This document shows positions 11,706 to 22,661 of a stretch of DNA of 64,000 nt, piece by piece. The stretch spans positions 372,001 through 436,000 of the forward strand of contig NZ_AAUW01000001.1 in assembly GCF_000168975.1 (NCBI RefSeq). The letters run 5' to 3'. Origin of the DNA: Roseibium aggregatum IAM 12614. Lineage in GTDB: Bacteria > Pseudomonadota > Alphaproteobacteria > Rhizobiales > Stappiaceae. Position 1 is the stretch's first letter. Each line of letters starts with the position of its first letter. The notes below the pieces were generated by a model. That model had not been told where the DNA came from. It saw only the letters and a program-made list of their open reading frames with translations, and did no database searches. The position numbers and the translations under genes are program-made.

Positions 11706-12112
11706 TGGGTCGTCTCAATCAGCAGCTACTGCAATCGATTACAACGAACAAGCTATCCATTTAAAACGTTTCAACAAAAACCGCGCTGCAATTCATTTTG
11801 CGGCAACTGAGTCAGTTCGCGGCAACGTATATCTTAGGTTCACGCCGAATTGACAACGTGAAACGCCTCTACGGTTACAAATGTAACCTGTACGGGCGCC
11901 ATAATATTTCCTGTTCCGGACTACGAAGACTTAATTTCTGAAAGATCTGTCACCTGTGTCGTTTTCCAGGCTCGACGCGTCGGTATGCCCCTTGGTTATG
12001 GCCGGGGGGTGTGTTAATTCCTCGCCTCACACAGGCATGACGGTCGATTGCGTCCCTCAGGACATTGGCCGCCGATGCTCCTGATCTATCAAAAGAACAC
12101 AAGGATGGCGCT
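11706..12112 (+). promoter_or_regulatory. long glyA leader with promoter-like and operator-like elements
   Basis: 407 bases without a convincing gene. A consensus -35 TTGACA at 11850-11855 is followed after 17-19 bases by a perfect palindrome GGTTAC-AAAT-GTAACC at 11873-11888 that overlaps the expected -10 position. Further upstream there is a direct repeat GCGGCAAC at 11800-11807 and 11819-11826 flanking the palindrome ACTGAGTCAGT. If the promoter is right, the transcript has a leader of about 220 bases. No known riboswitch core was recognised. The layout suggests repressor control of glyA at the -10 region. Confidence 0.5.
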
Positions 12113-13423
<1,311 letters not shown>

Positions 13424-13451
13424 TCGCGGGCTCGGTCAGGAGCTTTAAGAC

Positions 13452-13928
13452 ATGAGATGTCCGTTTTGCGGGGGCGAGGAAACCCAGGTCAAGGATTCCC
13501 GCCCGACCGAGGACAATACAGCCATCCGCCGCCGCAGGATCTGCAATACCTGCGGCGGCCGGTTCACCACTTTCGAGCGCGTGCAGTTGCGCGAGCTCCT
13601 GGTGCTTAAACGCTCCGGACGCCGCGTTCCCTTCGACAGGGAAAAGCTGATGCGGTCTGTGCAGATTGCGGTGCGCAAGCGGCCGGTGGATCCGGACAAG
13701 ATCGAACGCATGGTTTCCGGCATCGTTCGCCAGCTTGAAAGCTCGGGCGAAACGGAAATCACGGCGGAAACCATCGGCAATCACGTCATGGAAGGCCTCA
13801 AGGGCATCGATGACGTCGCTTATGTCCGCTTCGCCTCCGTCTACAAGAATTTCCGCGAGGCGAAGGATTTCGAAGCTCTTCTCGATGAGCTGAGCGATCC
13901 CGACGGACATCCGCTCAAGAACTCCTGA
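13452..13928 (+). CDS. nrdR: transcriptional repressor NrdR
   Basis: 158 residues. Zinc ribbon with two CxxC pairs (MRCPFCGG and [15 protein letters not shown]) followed by an ATP-cone domain ([25 protein letters not shown]). NrdR senses ATP/dATP and represses ribonucleotide reductase genes by binding NrdR boxes. It is of normal length with no lesions. Placement between glyA and ribD is the common alphaproteobacterial order. Confidence 0.97.
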   Translation: MRCPFCGGEETQVKDSRPTEDNTAIRRRRICNTCGGRFTTFERVQLRELLVLKRSGRRVPFDREKLMRSVQIAVRKRPVDPDKIERMVSGIVRQLESSGETEITAETIGNHVMEGLKGIDDVAYVRFASVYKNFREAKDFEALLDELSDPDGHPLKNS

Positions 13929-13948
13929 CCCGCAGTATCCGGTTTTAC

Positions 13949-15073
13949 ATGTCCGAGCTTTCCAATCTTGATGCCCGTTTCATGGCGGCCGCCGAGCGCC
14001 TTACCCGTCGTGGCCTGGGCCGGGTGTGGCCCAATCCGTCCGTTGCCGCCCTCATCGTCCGTTTCGAAGACGGTGCTGCCGTTGTCGCGGGCAGGGGTGT
14101 CACCTCGCGTCCCGGCATGGCGCATGCGGAAGTCAACGCCCTGAACCAGGCGGGGGAAAAGGCGCAAGGGGCGACCTGCTATGTCACCCTGGAGCCATGC
14201 TCCCACTATGGCCGAACACCGCCATGCGCCAAGGCATTGATCGAAGCCGGTGTGAAACGTGTTGTCGTTGGCATGCTCGACCCCAATCCGCGCGTCGCTG
14301 GCCGGGGCGTTGGCATGCTGCGCGAAGCGGGAATCGAGGTGGTGGTGGGCGTGCGCGAGAAAGCCATGCAGGCGCTCTACCGAGGCTTTACATACAGGCA
14401 ACTGAAACAGCGTCCGGTGGTGTTCCTGAAACTTGCGGTGTCCCGGGACGGATTTATCGGCCGGGCGGGCGAAGGGCAGGTCAAGATTTCCGGGCCCTTG
14501 TCGATGCGAAAGGTTCACGGATATCGCGCTGAATGCGATGCGATTCTGGTCGGATCCGGTACGGCACTTGCCGATGACCCTCAGCTCACCTGTCGACTGC
14601 CGGGCCTGGCCGATCGCTCGCCTGTGCGTGTCATCATCGACCGGTGCGCCCGGTTGTCACTGACCTCCAAACTGGTGCAAACCTGCGTGGACGTGCCGGT
14701 CTGGCTTGTCTGCAGCAACACTGCGGATGCAGACAAGATTGCGGATCTGGCAGCCGCAGGCGTCAACGTCATACGGGTACCGGCGGAAGAGACCGGCATA
14801 AAACCATCCGTCATCCTCAGCGCGCTGGCGACACGCGGCATAACGCGGGTCATGGTGGAAGGCGGCTCCCGCCTGGCATCGTCTTTTCTCGCGGCAGATC
14901 TGGTGGACGACCTGTGCGTCGTGACCGGGGATATCGTAATCGGCGAAGGCGGTATACCAGCTCTGCACGGTCTCGACCTTGCAGATGTTCTCAAAAACCC
15001 CAAATTCGAGCGGGTCGACGCCGGCCGGTTCGGTCCCGACAGTTTTGTTTATCTCAGACGGCGCGGAGCCTGA
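13949..15073 (+). CDS. ribD: bifunctional diaminohydroxyphosphoribosylaminopyrimidine deaminase/reductase
   Basis: 374 residues. N-terminal cytidine-deaminase-like domain with zinc ligands in HAEVNALNQAG and LEPCSHYGRTPPCAKAL; C-terminal reductase domain beginning near residue 150 (PVVFLKLAVSRDGFIG) with MVEGGSRLASSFL near the end. It carries out the deamination and side-chain reduction steps of riboflavin synthesis. The first 24 residues are slightly longer than in some homologues. The ribE start lies one base after the ribD stop, so they are co-transcribed. Confidence 0.95.
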   Translation: MSELSNLDARFMAAAERLTRRGLGRVWPNPSVAALIVRFEDGAAVVAGRGVTSRPGMAHAEVNALNQAGEKAQGATCYVTLEPCSHYGRTPPCAKALIEAGVKRVVVGMLDPNPRVAGRGVGMLREAGIEVVVGVREKAMQALYRGFTYRQLKQRPVVFLKLAVSRDGFIGRAGEGQVKISGPLSMRKVHGYRAECDAILVGSGTALADDPQLTCRLPGLADRSPVRVIIDRCARLSLTSKLVQTCVDVPVWLVCSNTADADKIADLAAAGVNVIRVPAEETGIKPSVILSALATRGITRVMVEGGSRLASSFLAADLVDDLCVVTGDIVIGEGGIPALHGLDLADVLKNPKFERVDAGRFGPDSFVYLRRRGA

Positions 15074-15074
15074 C

Positions 15075-15686
15075 ATGTTCACCGGAATTGTGACCGACCT
15101 TGGCGAGATTCTCGCTATCGACAAGATCCCCGCCGGGATGCGGACGCGGATTCGCACCGCCTACGATACCGAAAGCTTCGACATCGGCGCTTCGATTTCC
15201 TGCGCGGGCGTCTGCCACACGGTGACGGCCAAGGACAATGGCTCCAACGGCAACTGGTTCGAGGTGGAATCAGCCGCCGAAACCCTGGCCCTCACCAACG
15301 TCGCGGCGTGGAAAGTGGGACAGAAACTCAATCTGGAACGTTCGCTGACGATGGGCGCCGAACTGGGCGGACATCTGGTCCTGGGTCATGTCGACGGACT
15401 GGCGACGGTGACCAAACGGGAAGATCATCCGGATTCGGTCTATTTCCAGTTCGAGGCACCGGCGGAAGCCGCCCCGTTCATTGCCAAAAAGGGCTCGGTC
15501 GCGCTCGATGGCACATCCCTGACAGTGAATGAGGTCGACGGCCTGCTGTTTTCCGTCTTCCTGATCCCGCACACTCTGGAGGTCACCACATGGTCGGACC
15601 GGCAGGTCGGCGACAAGATCAACCTGGAAGTGGATATGATGGCCCGCTACGCCGCCCGCCTTGCGGAATTCTCCAAGACCGGATAG
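15075..15686 (+). CDS. ribE: riboflavin synthase alpha subunit
   Basis: 203 residues from the ATG giving MFTGIVTDLGEILAI; the open frame extends upstream inside ribD but that part is not family-like. Two lumazine-binding repeats: the first includes SISCAGVCHTVTA, the second begins at GHLVLGHVDGLATV and includes SVALDGTSLTVNEVD. The enzyme dismutates two 6,7-dimethyl-8-ribityllumazine molecules into riboflavin. It sits one base after ribD and 156 bases before ribH. Confidence 0.96.
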   Translation: MFTGIVTDLGEILAIDKIPAGMRTRIRTAYDTESFDIGASISCAGVCHTVTAKDNGSNGNWFEVESAAETLALTNVAAWKVGQKLNLERSLTMGAELGGHLVLGHVDGLATVTKREDHPDSVYFQFEAPAEAAPFIAKKGSVALDGTSLTVNEVDGLLFSVFLIPHTLEVTTWSDRQVGDKINLEVDMMARYAARLAEFSKTG

Positions 15687-15842
15687 GTGACGTCCCAACA
15701 CCTTCGAAAAGAGCTAATATCATTTACCGCCTTAACCACGGGACGAACTCGTCACCGGGATGTCGCGGTCCTTTACGAATGAGACTGGACAAACCGGGGC
15801 AGACGTGGTTCCTGTCGCGGCCTTACATAGGAACGAAAACCC

Positions 15843-16292
15843 ATGAGCGCTGCACCGAAACTTCTGATCATCGAAGCCCGTTTCTACGAGGATCTGGCTG
15901 ATGCGCTCGCTGAGGGCGCGATCAAGACCATCGAGGCTGCCGGCGCAAGCTATGACCGGATCGCCGTGCCGGGCGTGCTGGAAATCCCGGCCGCCCTGTC
16001 CATGGCTCTGACGGCAATGGAAAATGACGGCGTGCTCTATGATGGCTTCGTTCTGCTGGGTGTCGTCATCCGCGGCGAAACCACCCATTACGACATTGTT
16101 GCCAATGAATCGAACCGGGTGATCATGGATTTGATCGTCGATGCGGATCTGGCTGTCGGAAATGGTATCCTGACCGTTGAAAACGGTGAGCAGGCATGGG
16201 CCCGCGCGAAGGTGGACGACAAGGACAAAGGCGGTGCGGCTGCCCGTGCTGCCCTCGACATGATCGCCCTGCGCGAGCGTCTTGGAGTATAA
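15843..16292 (+). CDS. ribH: 6,7-dimethyl-8-ribityllumazine synthase
   Basis: 149 residues. Motifs [15 protein letters not shown] and [17 protein letters not shown] are diagnostic for lumazine synthase, including the catalytic His in the latter. It condenses 3,4-dihydroxybutanone phosphate with the pyrimidine made by the RibD pathway. The 156-base gap from ribE contains no recognisable FMN riboswitch and may hold a separate promoter. nusB starts five bases after its stop. Confidence 0.96.
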   Translation: MSAAPKLLIIEARFYEDLADALAEGAIKTIEAAGASYDRIAVPGVLEIPAALSMALTAMENDGVLYDGFVLLGVVIRGETTHYDIVANESNRVIMDLIVDADLAVGNGILTVENGEQAWARAKVDDKDKGGAAARAALDMIALRERLGV

Positions 16293-16297
16293 GAAGA

Positions 16298-16819
16298 ATG
16301 ACCGGAAAGGCCGACCCGGAAAAACCGGCTGGAAAAACTGTGCGTCCCGCCAACAAACGCGGCGTGGCACGCCTTGCCGCCGTTCAGGCTCTTTATCAGA
16401 TGGACGTGGGCGGTGCGCCGCTGACCAGTGTGGTCAGCGAATTCACCGCCTTTCGCCTCGGCAAGGAAATCGACGGCGAGCAGTACCGTGAAGCCGATGA
16501 GCAATGGTTCAAGCAGATCCTTGCCGGTGTTGTGGAAGACCAGAAGTTTCTGGACCCCTACATCCACACCGCGCTGGCTGAAGACTGGCCCCTGAAACGG
16601 ATCGACAGTCTGCTGCGGGCAATCCTGCGCTCCGGTTCCTACGAACTGCTGCGCCGCAAGGACGTGCCGGCCAAGGTGATCATTTCGGAGTATATCGACG
16701 TCGCGAAGGCCTTTTTCGAAGACGACGAGCCGGGCCTTGTGAACGGCGTCCTCGACCGTCTTGCGCATGAATTGCGCGGTGGCGAACTTGAGGAAAAGAA
16801 AACGGACGGCGCCTCCTGA
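16298..16819 (+). CDS. nusB: transcription antitermination factor NusB
   Basis: 173 residues from the ATG giving [10 protein letters not shown]. All-helical protein with the core motif [14 protein letters not shown] and the C-terminal [30 protein letters not shown], both typical of NusB. It forms a complex with NusE/S10 on boxA RNA to suppress termination in rRNA operons. A basic, disordered N-terminal extension of about 25 residues precedes the fold. It is coupled to ribH (5-base gap) and thiL (2-base gap). Confidence 0.95.
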   Translation: MTGKADPEKPAGKTVRPANKRGVARLAAVQALYQMDVGGAPLTSVVSEFTAFRLGKEIDGEQYREADEQWFKQILAGVVEDQKFLDPYIHTALAEDWPLKRIDSLLRAILRSGSYELLRRKDVPAKVIISEYIDVAKAFFEDDEPGLVNGVLDRLAHELRGGELEEKKTDGAS

Positions 16820-16821
16820 TC

Positions 16822-17820
16822 ATGGACGCTGACCGGCCAGGCGAATTCGAGCTGATCCGGCGTTTCTTTGCCCCTCTGGCAAAAGACCCGGGCAGCCTCG
16901 GTCTGACCGACGATGCCGCGGTGCTGACACCACATCAGGGCTATGACCTCGTTCTGACAAAGGACGTGCTGGCGGCCGATATTCATTTCTTCGCTGAAGA
17001 TGCACCGGAGGCAATCGCTGCCAAGGCCTTGAGAGTCAATCTTTCGGACCTGGCCGCGAAGGGGGCCCGCCCGCGCGGCTATCTGATGGGTCTGTCCTTG
17101 CCGTCGGACTGGACGGTCGACTGGCTGGAGCGGTTCTGCAACGGGCTTGCTGCCGACCAGGCAGCCTATGATTTCCATCTCTATGGCGGTGACACTGTTC
17201 GCTCCGGCAACGGACTGCAGGTGTCGATCACCGCAATTGGCGAGGTTGAAACCGGCAAGGCAGTCCGGCGTTCCGGCGCGCAGCCCGGAGACCTCCTGTT
17301 TGTCACCGGCACCATTGGCGACGCTGCAGCCGGTCTCCAGGCGCGTCTTAACCCTGACTTCTGCCGCGATCACGATCTGACCGAGAGCGAAGAAGGGCAT
17401 ATTCTGGACCGCTACCTGCTGCCGCGACCCTGTACCCGGCTTGCCGGGGCAGTAGCCGATTATGCTTCGGCTGCGATGGATGTTTCCGATGGCCTGATTG
17501 CCGACTGTGCCCATATGGCCAAGGCTTCGGCACTGGAACTGACGATCGACCTGGACCTTGTTCCACTGTCACAAGCGCTCACCCATCTCAAGATCAAGGC
17601 CCCCGAGGACTTCGCCCGTTGCCTGAACGGCGGCGACGATTACGAAATCCTGATGGCAGTGCCGCAGGAGCGCTCCGATACCCTTCGCCGGGTCGCCCAC
17701 CTGGCGGGGTGTCCTGTCACACAGATCGGTTATGCGCGGGCAGGAGAGGCCGGGCTTCGGCTTGTGGACGCCGGTCAGCCCGTCGACTACGGCCGTTTCG
17801 CGGGCTTCAGCCACTTTTGA
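16822..17820 (+). CDS. thiL: thiamine-monophosphate kinase
   Basis: 332 residues. AIR-synthase-like ATP-dependent kinase forming thiamine diphosphate. Motifs include GLTDDAAVL, the metal-binding DVLAADIHF, GGDTVRSGNGLQVSITAIG and the C-terminal AMDVSDGLIADCAHM followed by LNGGDDYEILMAV. The start ATG is two bases after the nusB stop. It is the last gene of the rib-nusB-thi run and converges with the protease gene 26 bases on. Confidence 0.94.
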   Translation: MDADRPGEFELIRRFFAPLAKDPGSLGLTDDAAVLTPHQGYDLVLTKDVLAADIHFFAEDAPEAIAAKALRVNLSDLAAKGARPRGYLMGLSLPSDWTVDWLERFCNGLAADQAAYDFHLYGGDTVRSGNGLQVSITAIGEVETGKAVRRSGAQPGDLLFVTGTIGDAAAGLQARLNPDFCRDHDLTESEEGHILDRYLLPRPCTRLAGAVADYASAAMDVSDGLIADCAHMAKASALELTIDLDLVPLSQALTHLKIKAPEDFARCLNGGDDYEILMAVPQERSDTLRRVAHLAGCPVTQIGYARAGEAGLRLVDAGQPVDYGRFAGFSHF

Positions 17821-17846
17821 GCATCGCCACGGACGGTCTTGAGAAT

Positions 17847-18635
17847 TTACCAGGCTGATGCAGTACGGTCCGGGATCCAGGTAATGACCGTTCCTCCCAC
17901 GTGTTCACCGTCCATAAAATCGCCAGCCTGAATACCTGCAATCCTTAGAAACCTGGAATTTGGAGTTCTTGCAGGATCCATGACTTGGATACCGGCGTCC
18001 GATCCGGTTACTCCCGCTCCCCACATGACCACGACATGTCCGACGCGACCTCTTTCGCGAAAGACACCGAGAAGCAACGGGCCGTGCTGCTGCAGCCTGC
18101 TGGCACATATTTCGGCATAGAAATTCTCGAAGGGTTCCTCAATCGGTGTCAGTCCAAGTCGGTCTTGCCATTGGGTCTGGCCAAGGGGAATCCGAAGTGC
18201 GCCACCGAAGGGGTTGGGTACATTGATGCCAAGCCGCTGCACGGTAATGGGGGTGGCCCCTCCCAGGGCAATGAGCCGGTTCAGAATGTTGACCTGGTTA
18301 CGGTTGGTGAGCGTAGGCCGTGTTTCCAGCCAGCTCTCCGAGGACGCAGCCCAGCATCTCATTGAAAGCCCCTGGGTGACATCGCGTGGACGAGGTGCCA
18401 ACGTCGCGATTTCCCGTTTGAACAGGACCGCGTTTGTAAATTCGCCGACGACACCGTCGACATAAAGAAAGAAGTCTTTTTGAAGCTGTATTACAGCTTC
18501 CTTGGTATTTTTCCCATAATCGCCGTCCGGTATGAGCGGTTTTCGGCCTTCGTCCTTGAAAAATTTATTGAGTTCTTTTTGTATTCTTTCTACGTGGCTG
18601 CCTTTGCTGCCGTATTGCGCAATAATACGTCCCAT
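17847..18635 (-). CDS. peptidoglycan-binding/papain-like cysteine protease
   Basis: 262 residues in two parts. Residues 1-75 look like a PG_binding_1 module (GSKGSHVERIQKELNKF, then DGDYGKNTKEAVIQLQKDF and VDGVVGEFT). Residues 80-262 look like a papain-like protease of the C39/C70 (AvrRpt2-like) kind: oxyanion Gln88 and nucleophile Cys94 in QGLSMRCWAAS, His200 in VGHVVVMWG and Asp220 in IQVMDPA. There is no signal peptide and no export-linked neighbour. The start has a strong Shine-Dalgarno sequence (aaggag). The 5' third of the gene is more AT-rich than its neighbours, suggesting acquisition. It could be a secreted effector or a wall-linked protease; the family call is from motif reading. 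Confidence 0.7.
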   Translation of the reverse strand: MGRIIAQYGSKGSHVERIQKELNKFFKDEGRKPLIPDGDYGKNTKEAVIQLQKDFFLYVDGVVGEFTNAVLFKREIATLAPRPRDVTQGLSMRCWAASSESWLETRPTLTNRNQVNILNRLIALGGATPITVQRLGINVPNPFGGALRIPLGQTQWQDRLGLTPIEEPFENFYAEICASRLQQHGPLLLGVFRERGRVGHVVVMWGAGVTGSDAGIQVMDPARTPNSRFLRIAGIQAGDFMDGEHVGGTVITWIPDRTASAW

Positions 18636-19014
18636 GACAGGTACTCCTTGGAGTGTATCCGCAGATAAATTCTTGTAAGCAAAATCGAGTTCCTAAAATT
18701 GGCCGGTCGACCACCGCTATCGGTGACCGTCGCCTCTGTTTCCCTGATGCGATCTTGGGTTGCTCAAGGCTGTTACGCCTTTGTCAGTTGGCGTTCCAGT
18801 CGAGGATTTCCCTGAAGGATGACTATCGCTAAAATTGAACCGCTTCGATGATGCACATCACGTTTTTGCGGCTTCCGCTTAGGTAGAGTGGCATGTCAGC
18901 ATGCCGGTAGTTTTCTGGTTGGTCGCCAGTTACAAATGAAACTTCCGGTCTTTCCCGCTCAGGCCTCGGCGTGGTATGTGCGATGCAAACTTATGCCTTC
19001 CTGAAAGTATCCGA
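18636..19014. other. 379-base non-coding gap between the protease and the MFS gene
   Basis: It separates two divergent genes. A short hairpin CACCG-CTAT-CGGTG lies near 18710. No tRNA, convincing small ORF or known riboswitch was recognised. It must carry both promoters, but no strong consensus pair was found. Confidence 0.4.
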
Positions 19015-20238
19015 ATGACCGTGACAACCCCCGATAGCTTTGTCGACGACAGTCTGGCAAAACGAAACGCGCTGCTTCTGGCTCTGGCCCAGGCTATTGG
19101 CGGGGCCTCCGCGTCGATCGTGATCGCAACGGCGCCGCTGGTCGGGTATTCGATGCTGGATACGGACAAGTCACTGGCAACCTTGCCGGTCTCGGCCATG
19201 GTCCTGGGAACCGCTTTCGGAACCATACCTGCGGGCATGATCATGCGCCGCTATGGCCGCCGCACCGGCTTCATGGGCGCGGCGCTTCTCGGCGCCACAG
19301 CGGGGCTGCTGGCAGCCTTCGCGGTTTTTCAGGATGCGTTTTTGCTGTTCGCGCTCGGGTGCTGCATCAGCGGTTTTGCCGGCGCGTTCGTTCAGCAATA
19401 CCGCTTTGCGGCGGCCGATACCGCAAGTGACGCCTTCAAGCCCAAGGCGATCTCATGGGTGCTCGCAGGGGGTGTTCTGGCCGGTGTCGTCGGTCCGCAA
19501 ACGGTTATCGCAACCAAGGACCTGTTCTCGCCGATCCTGTTTGCCGGCACCTATCTGGCGCAGGCGGGGTTGTCACTGATTGCATTCTTCCTGGTGGCAT
19601 TCCTTAGAATTCCCAAGCCGAAACGGCAAAGCCATGCCCAGGCGGGCGGGCGTCCGCTGCTTCAGATCATGACGCAGCGCCGTTTCATTGTCGCCGCTGC
19701 CTGCGGTATCTGCTCCTACGCACTCATGAGCATGGTGATGACCGCAACACCGCTGGCCATGATCGGTTGCGGTCTGTCGCAGAACGACGCCACGCTTGGC
19801 ATTCAGTGGCATGTTCTGGCCATGTTCGGTCCAAGCTTCTTCACCGGGAACCTCATCACCCGCTTCGGCAAGGAGAGGATTGTGTCCATCGGTCTGTTGC
19901 TGCTGGCCGGGTGTTCGACGGTTGCGCTGATGGGGGTAGACCTTGCCAATTTCTGGATTGCGCTGATCCTGCTCGGCCTCGGCTGGAATTTCGGTTTCAT
20001 CGGCGCCACCGCGATGCTGACGGACACCTACCGGCCCGAGGAGCGGAACCTGGTGCAGGCGGTCAATGATTTCCTGGTTTTCGGCTTCGTTGCCGCTGCC
20101 TCTTTCTCGTCGGGTGCACTTTTGAATGTTTATGGCTGGGACACTGTCACCACCCTGGTGTTTCCGTTTGTGGTGCTGTGCATCGGCTTGCTTGTATGGC
20201 TTGCAGTTGCGGAAAGAAGAGCAGATACAACCTCTTAA
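19015..20238 (+). CDS. MFS transporter
   Basis: About 407 residues with twelve predicted membrane helices. The loop 2-3 signature is degenerate but visible as PAGMIMRRYGRRTGFMGAALL, and a second-half equivalent is TGNLITRFGKERIVSIGLLLL. It is most like the YbfB/YcaD-type uncharacterised MFS permeases. The ATG at 19015 was preferred to an upstream start that adds 13 poorly hydrophobic residues. The substrate is unknown. The gene ends 219 bases before hppA. Confidence 0.85.
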   Translation: MTVTTPDSFVDDSLAKRNALLLALAQAIGGASASIVIATAPLVGYSMLDTDKSLATLPVSAMVLGTAFGTIPAGMIMRRYGRRTGFMGAALLGATAGLLAAFAVFQDAFLLFALGCCISGFAGAFVQQYRFAAADTASDAFKPKAISWVLAGGVLAGVVGPQTVIATKDLFSPILFAGTYLAQAGLSLIAFFLVAFLRIPKPKRQSHAQAGGRPLLQIMTQRRFIVAAACGICSYALMSMVMTATPLAMIGCGLSQNDATLGIQWHVLAMFGPSFFTGNLITRFGKERIVSIGLLLLAGCSTVALMGVDLANFWIALILLGLGWNFGFIGATAMLTDTYRPEERNLVQAVNDFLVFGFVAAASFSSGALLNVYGWDTVTTLVFPFVVLCIGLLVWLAVAERRADTTS

Positions 20239-20334
20239 AGTACCTTCGAAAATCCATTTCGTCAGCGCAGCATAAATACTGCGTTGCACCAAAAAATAAC
20301 GCAACGGAAGTTTTGAATTAAACCATGTGAGAGC

Positions 20335-20364
20335 TTGACGAGGCGCTCCGCTTTGCTGCTATCG
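20335..20364 (+). promoter_or_regulatory. candidate sigma70-type promoter of hppA
   Basis: TTGACG at 20335-20340 and CTATCG at 20359-20364 with an 18-base spacer, about 95 bases before the hppA start. The -10 is poor, so this is a modest call. Just upstream, TGCGTT and AACGCA form a 6-base inverted repeat at 20280-20303. Confidence 0.35.
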
Positions 20365-20457
20365 TGACCTTCCCTCACGTCGAGGAATTGGTGTGTAGGG
20401 CCGTCAGGCGGCAAAAAACGACAAGAAAATCAGTCCGCCGCAGCTTTGGGAGGAAGT

Positions 20458-22593
20458 ATGATCGAGCTTGTCGTCATCATTTGTGGCCTCTTGTCCATTG
20501 CCTATGGGGCGTGGGCTATCCAGTCCGTTATGGCAGCGGATGCAGGGAACGCGCGTATGCAGGAGATCGCCGAGGCGATCCAGGAAGGGGCTAGCGCTTA
20601 TCTCAATCGTCAATATACGACTATCGCCATTGTGGGGGCCGTTGTTTTCGTGCTCGCCTGGCTACTGCTGTCCGGCACCGCGGCAATCGGATTTGCCATC
20701 GGCGCCATCCTCTCGGGAGCTGCCGGTTACATCGGCATGATGGTTTCCGTCCGGGCCAATGTACGCACCGCCCAGGCGGCCAGCCAAAGCCTCGGGGCAG
20801 GGCTGGAGATTGCGTTCAAGGCCGGTGCTGTCACCGGCCTTTTGGTTGCCGGCCTGGCCTTGCTTGGCGTTGCCGTCTATTTCGCCATTCTCACCGGAAT
20901 GATGGGCTATGACCCGACGGACCGGACCGTGATTGACGCGCTGGTCGCGCTTGGCTTCGGGGCGTCTCTGATTTCCATCTTCGCACGACTCGGCGGCGGT
21001 ATCTTCACCAAGGGGGCAGATGTCGGCGGCGACCTGGTCGGCAAGGTCGAAGCCGGAATTCCGGAGGACGATCCGCGTAATCCGGCCACCATTGCCGATA
21101 ACGTCGGTGACAATGTCGGCGACTGTGCAGGAATGGCGGCCGACCTGTTCGAAACCTACGCGGTGACGGTCGTCGCGACCATGGTTCTGGCGTCGATCTT
21201 CTTCACCAGCAGCCAGGCCATCGACCTTATGCATCTGCCGTTGCTGATTGGTGCAAGCTGCGTGGTGACGTCCATCATCGGCACGTTCTTCGTCAAGCTC
21301 GGCAGCAACAACTCGATCATGGGGGCACTTTACAAGGGCTTCATCGCCACAGCGGTCCTGTCCGCGGTTGCCCTTGCGATCATCATCTTCGGCTGGATCG
21401 GTGCGGGCACCGAGTTCACCACGTCGGGCGGAACGACCTTCACCGGGTTCGATCTGTTCGTCTGCGGTCTCGTGGGGCTGGTGGTGACCGGTCTGATCAT
21501 CTGGGTGACCGAATACTACACCGGCACCGAGTACCGCCCGGTCAGGTCCATTGCCCAGGCGTCGGTTACCGGCCATGGCACGAACGTCATCCAGGGTCTG
21601 GCCGTCTCGCTGGAAGCAACAGCCTTGCCGGCGTTGATCATCATCGCTGGTATCCTGGTGACGCATGCCTTCGCGGGCCTCTTCGGCATCGCGATTGCAG
21701 TCACGACCATGCTGGCGCTGGCGGGCATGGTGGTGGCACTGGATGCTTTCGGTCCGGTGACGGACAATGCCGGCGGGATTGCCGAAATGGCCGATCTTCC
21801 GGCAGAAGTGCGCACCACCACGGACGCGCTCGATGCGGTCGGCAACACCACCAAGGCGGTCACCAAGGGCTATGCCATCGGGTCCGCGGGCCTGGGGGCG
21901 CTGGTGCTGTTTGCGGCCTATACGGAAGACCTGAAGTTCTTCTCCAGCAGAGCTGAAGAAGGCTCGATCTTCTACGGCATCGACGTGAGTACGCTGTTCA
22001 CACTGTCCAACCCCTATGTGGTCGCGGGTCTCCTGTTCGGCGGCTTGTTGCCCTATCTCTTCGGCGGTATTTCCATGACCGCCGTCGGCAGGGCGGCCGG
22101 TGCGGTGGTGGAAGAAGTCCGCCGCCAGTTCAAGGAAAAGCCCGGCATCATGCAGGGGACGGAGCGGCCGGATTACGGCCGGGCGGTGGATATGCTCACA
22201 AAGGCGGCGATCCGGGAGATGATCATCCCCTCGCTGCTGCCGGTGCTGTCGCCCATCGTGGTGTTCTTTCTGGTCAAGGCCGTGGCAACACCGGCGGACG
22301 CCTTTGCCGCGCTCGGGGCCATGCTGCTCGGTGTCATCGTGACGGGGCTCTTCGTGGCGATTTCCATGACCGCCGGTGGCGGGGCATGGGACAACGCCAA
22401 GAAGTCCTTTGAAGACGGTTTCACCGACAAGGATGGCGTAACTCACCATAAGGGCAGCGAGGCGCACAAGGCCTCGGTGACAGGCGATACGGTGGGCGAT
22501 CCCTATAAGGACACTGCCGGTCCGGCTGTGAACCCGATGATCAAGATCACCAACATTGTGGCCTTGCTGCTGCTGGCGATCCTGGCGCATTGA
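20458..22593 (+). CDS. hppA: membrane-bound H+-translocating pyrophosphatase
   Basis: 711 residues, about 16 membrane helices. It couples pyrophosphate hydrolysis to proton export across the inner membrane. The substrate and metal site is visible in [20 protein letters not shown] and [19 protein letters not shown], with a second acidic cluster [19 protein letters not shown] and the C-terminal [20 protein letters not shown]. In [17 protein letters not shown] the Lys after GNTT marks the K+-independent class (K+-dependent enzymes have Ala there). The ATG at 20458 has a good upstream site (gggaggaag). It is monocistronic, ending in a strong terminator. Confidence 0.97.
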   Translation: MIELVVIICGLLSIAYGAWAIQSVMAADAGNARMQEIAEAIQEGASAYLNRQYTTIAIVGAVVFVLAWLLLSGTAAIGFAIGAILSGAAGYIGMMVSVRANVRTAQAASQSLGAGLEIAFKAGAVTGLLVAGLALLGVAVYFAILTGMMGYDPTDRTVIDALVALGFGASLISIFARLGGGIFTKGADVGGDLVGKVEAGIPEDDPRNPATIADNVGDNVGDCAGMAADLFETYAVTVVATMVLASIFFTSSQAIDLMHLPLLIGASCVVTSIIGTFFVKLGSNNSIMGALYKGFIATAVLSAVALAIIIFGWIGAGTEFTTSGGTTFTGFDLFVCGLVGLVVTGLIIWVTEYYTGTEYRPVRSIAQASVTGHGTNVIQGLAVSLEATALPALIIIAGILVTHAFAGLFGIAIAVTTMLALAGMVVALDAFGPVTDNAGGIAEMADLPAEVRTTTDALDAVGNTTKAVTKGYAIGSAGLGALVLFAAYTEDLKFFSSRAEEGSIFYGIDVSTLFTLSNPYVVAGLLFGGLLPYLFGGISMTAVGRAAGAVVEEVRRQFKEKPGIMQGTERPDYGRAVDMLTKAAIREMIIPSLLPVLSPIVVFFLVKAVATPADAFAALGAMLLGVIVTGLFVAISMTAGGGAWDNAKKSFEDGFTDKDGVTHHKGSEAHKASVTGDTVGDPYKDTAGPAVNPMIKITNIVALLLLAILAH

Positions 22594-22606
22594 CGCTGCA
22601 AAAATA

Positions 22607-22640
22607 AAAAAGCCCCGGCCACATTGGCCGGGGCTTTTTG
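22607..22640. terminator. bidirectional intrinsic terminator between hppA and bamE
   Basis: AGCCCCGGCC and GGCCGGGGCT form a 10-base perfect stem with loop ACATT, flanked by A-rich sequence on the left and a T-run on the right. It can terminate hppA and, read from the other strand, the convergent bamE. Confidence 0.92.
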
Positions 22641-22661
22641 CATTGGACTACAGCTTTTGGC

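Noticed and set aside
15687..15842. Possible FMN riboswitch before ribH
   Set aside because: The conserved FMN-element core sequences are absent and the region has no multi-stem layout.
20662..22590. A 642-codon open frame antisense to hppA
   Set aside because: It lies wholly inside the conserved pyrophosphatase gene, has no family motif and is His/Arg/Gln-rich, the usual look of a GC-rich shadow frame.
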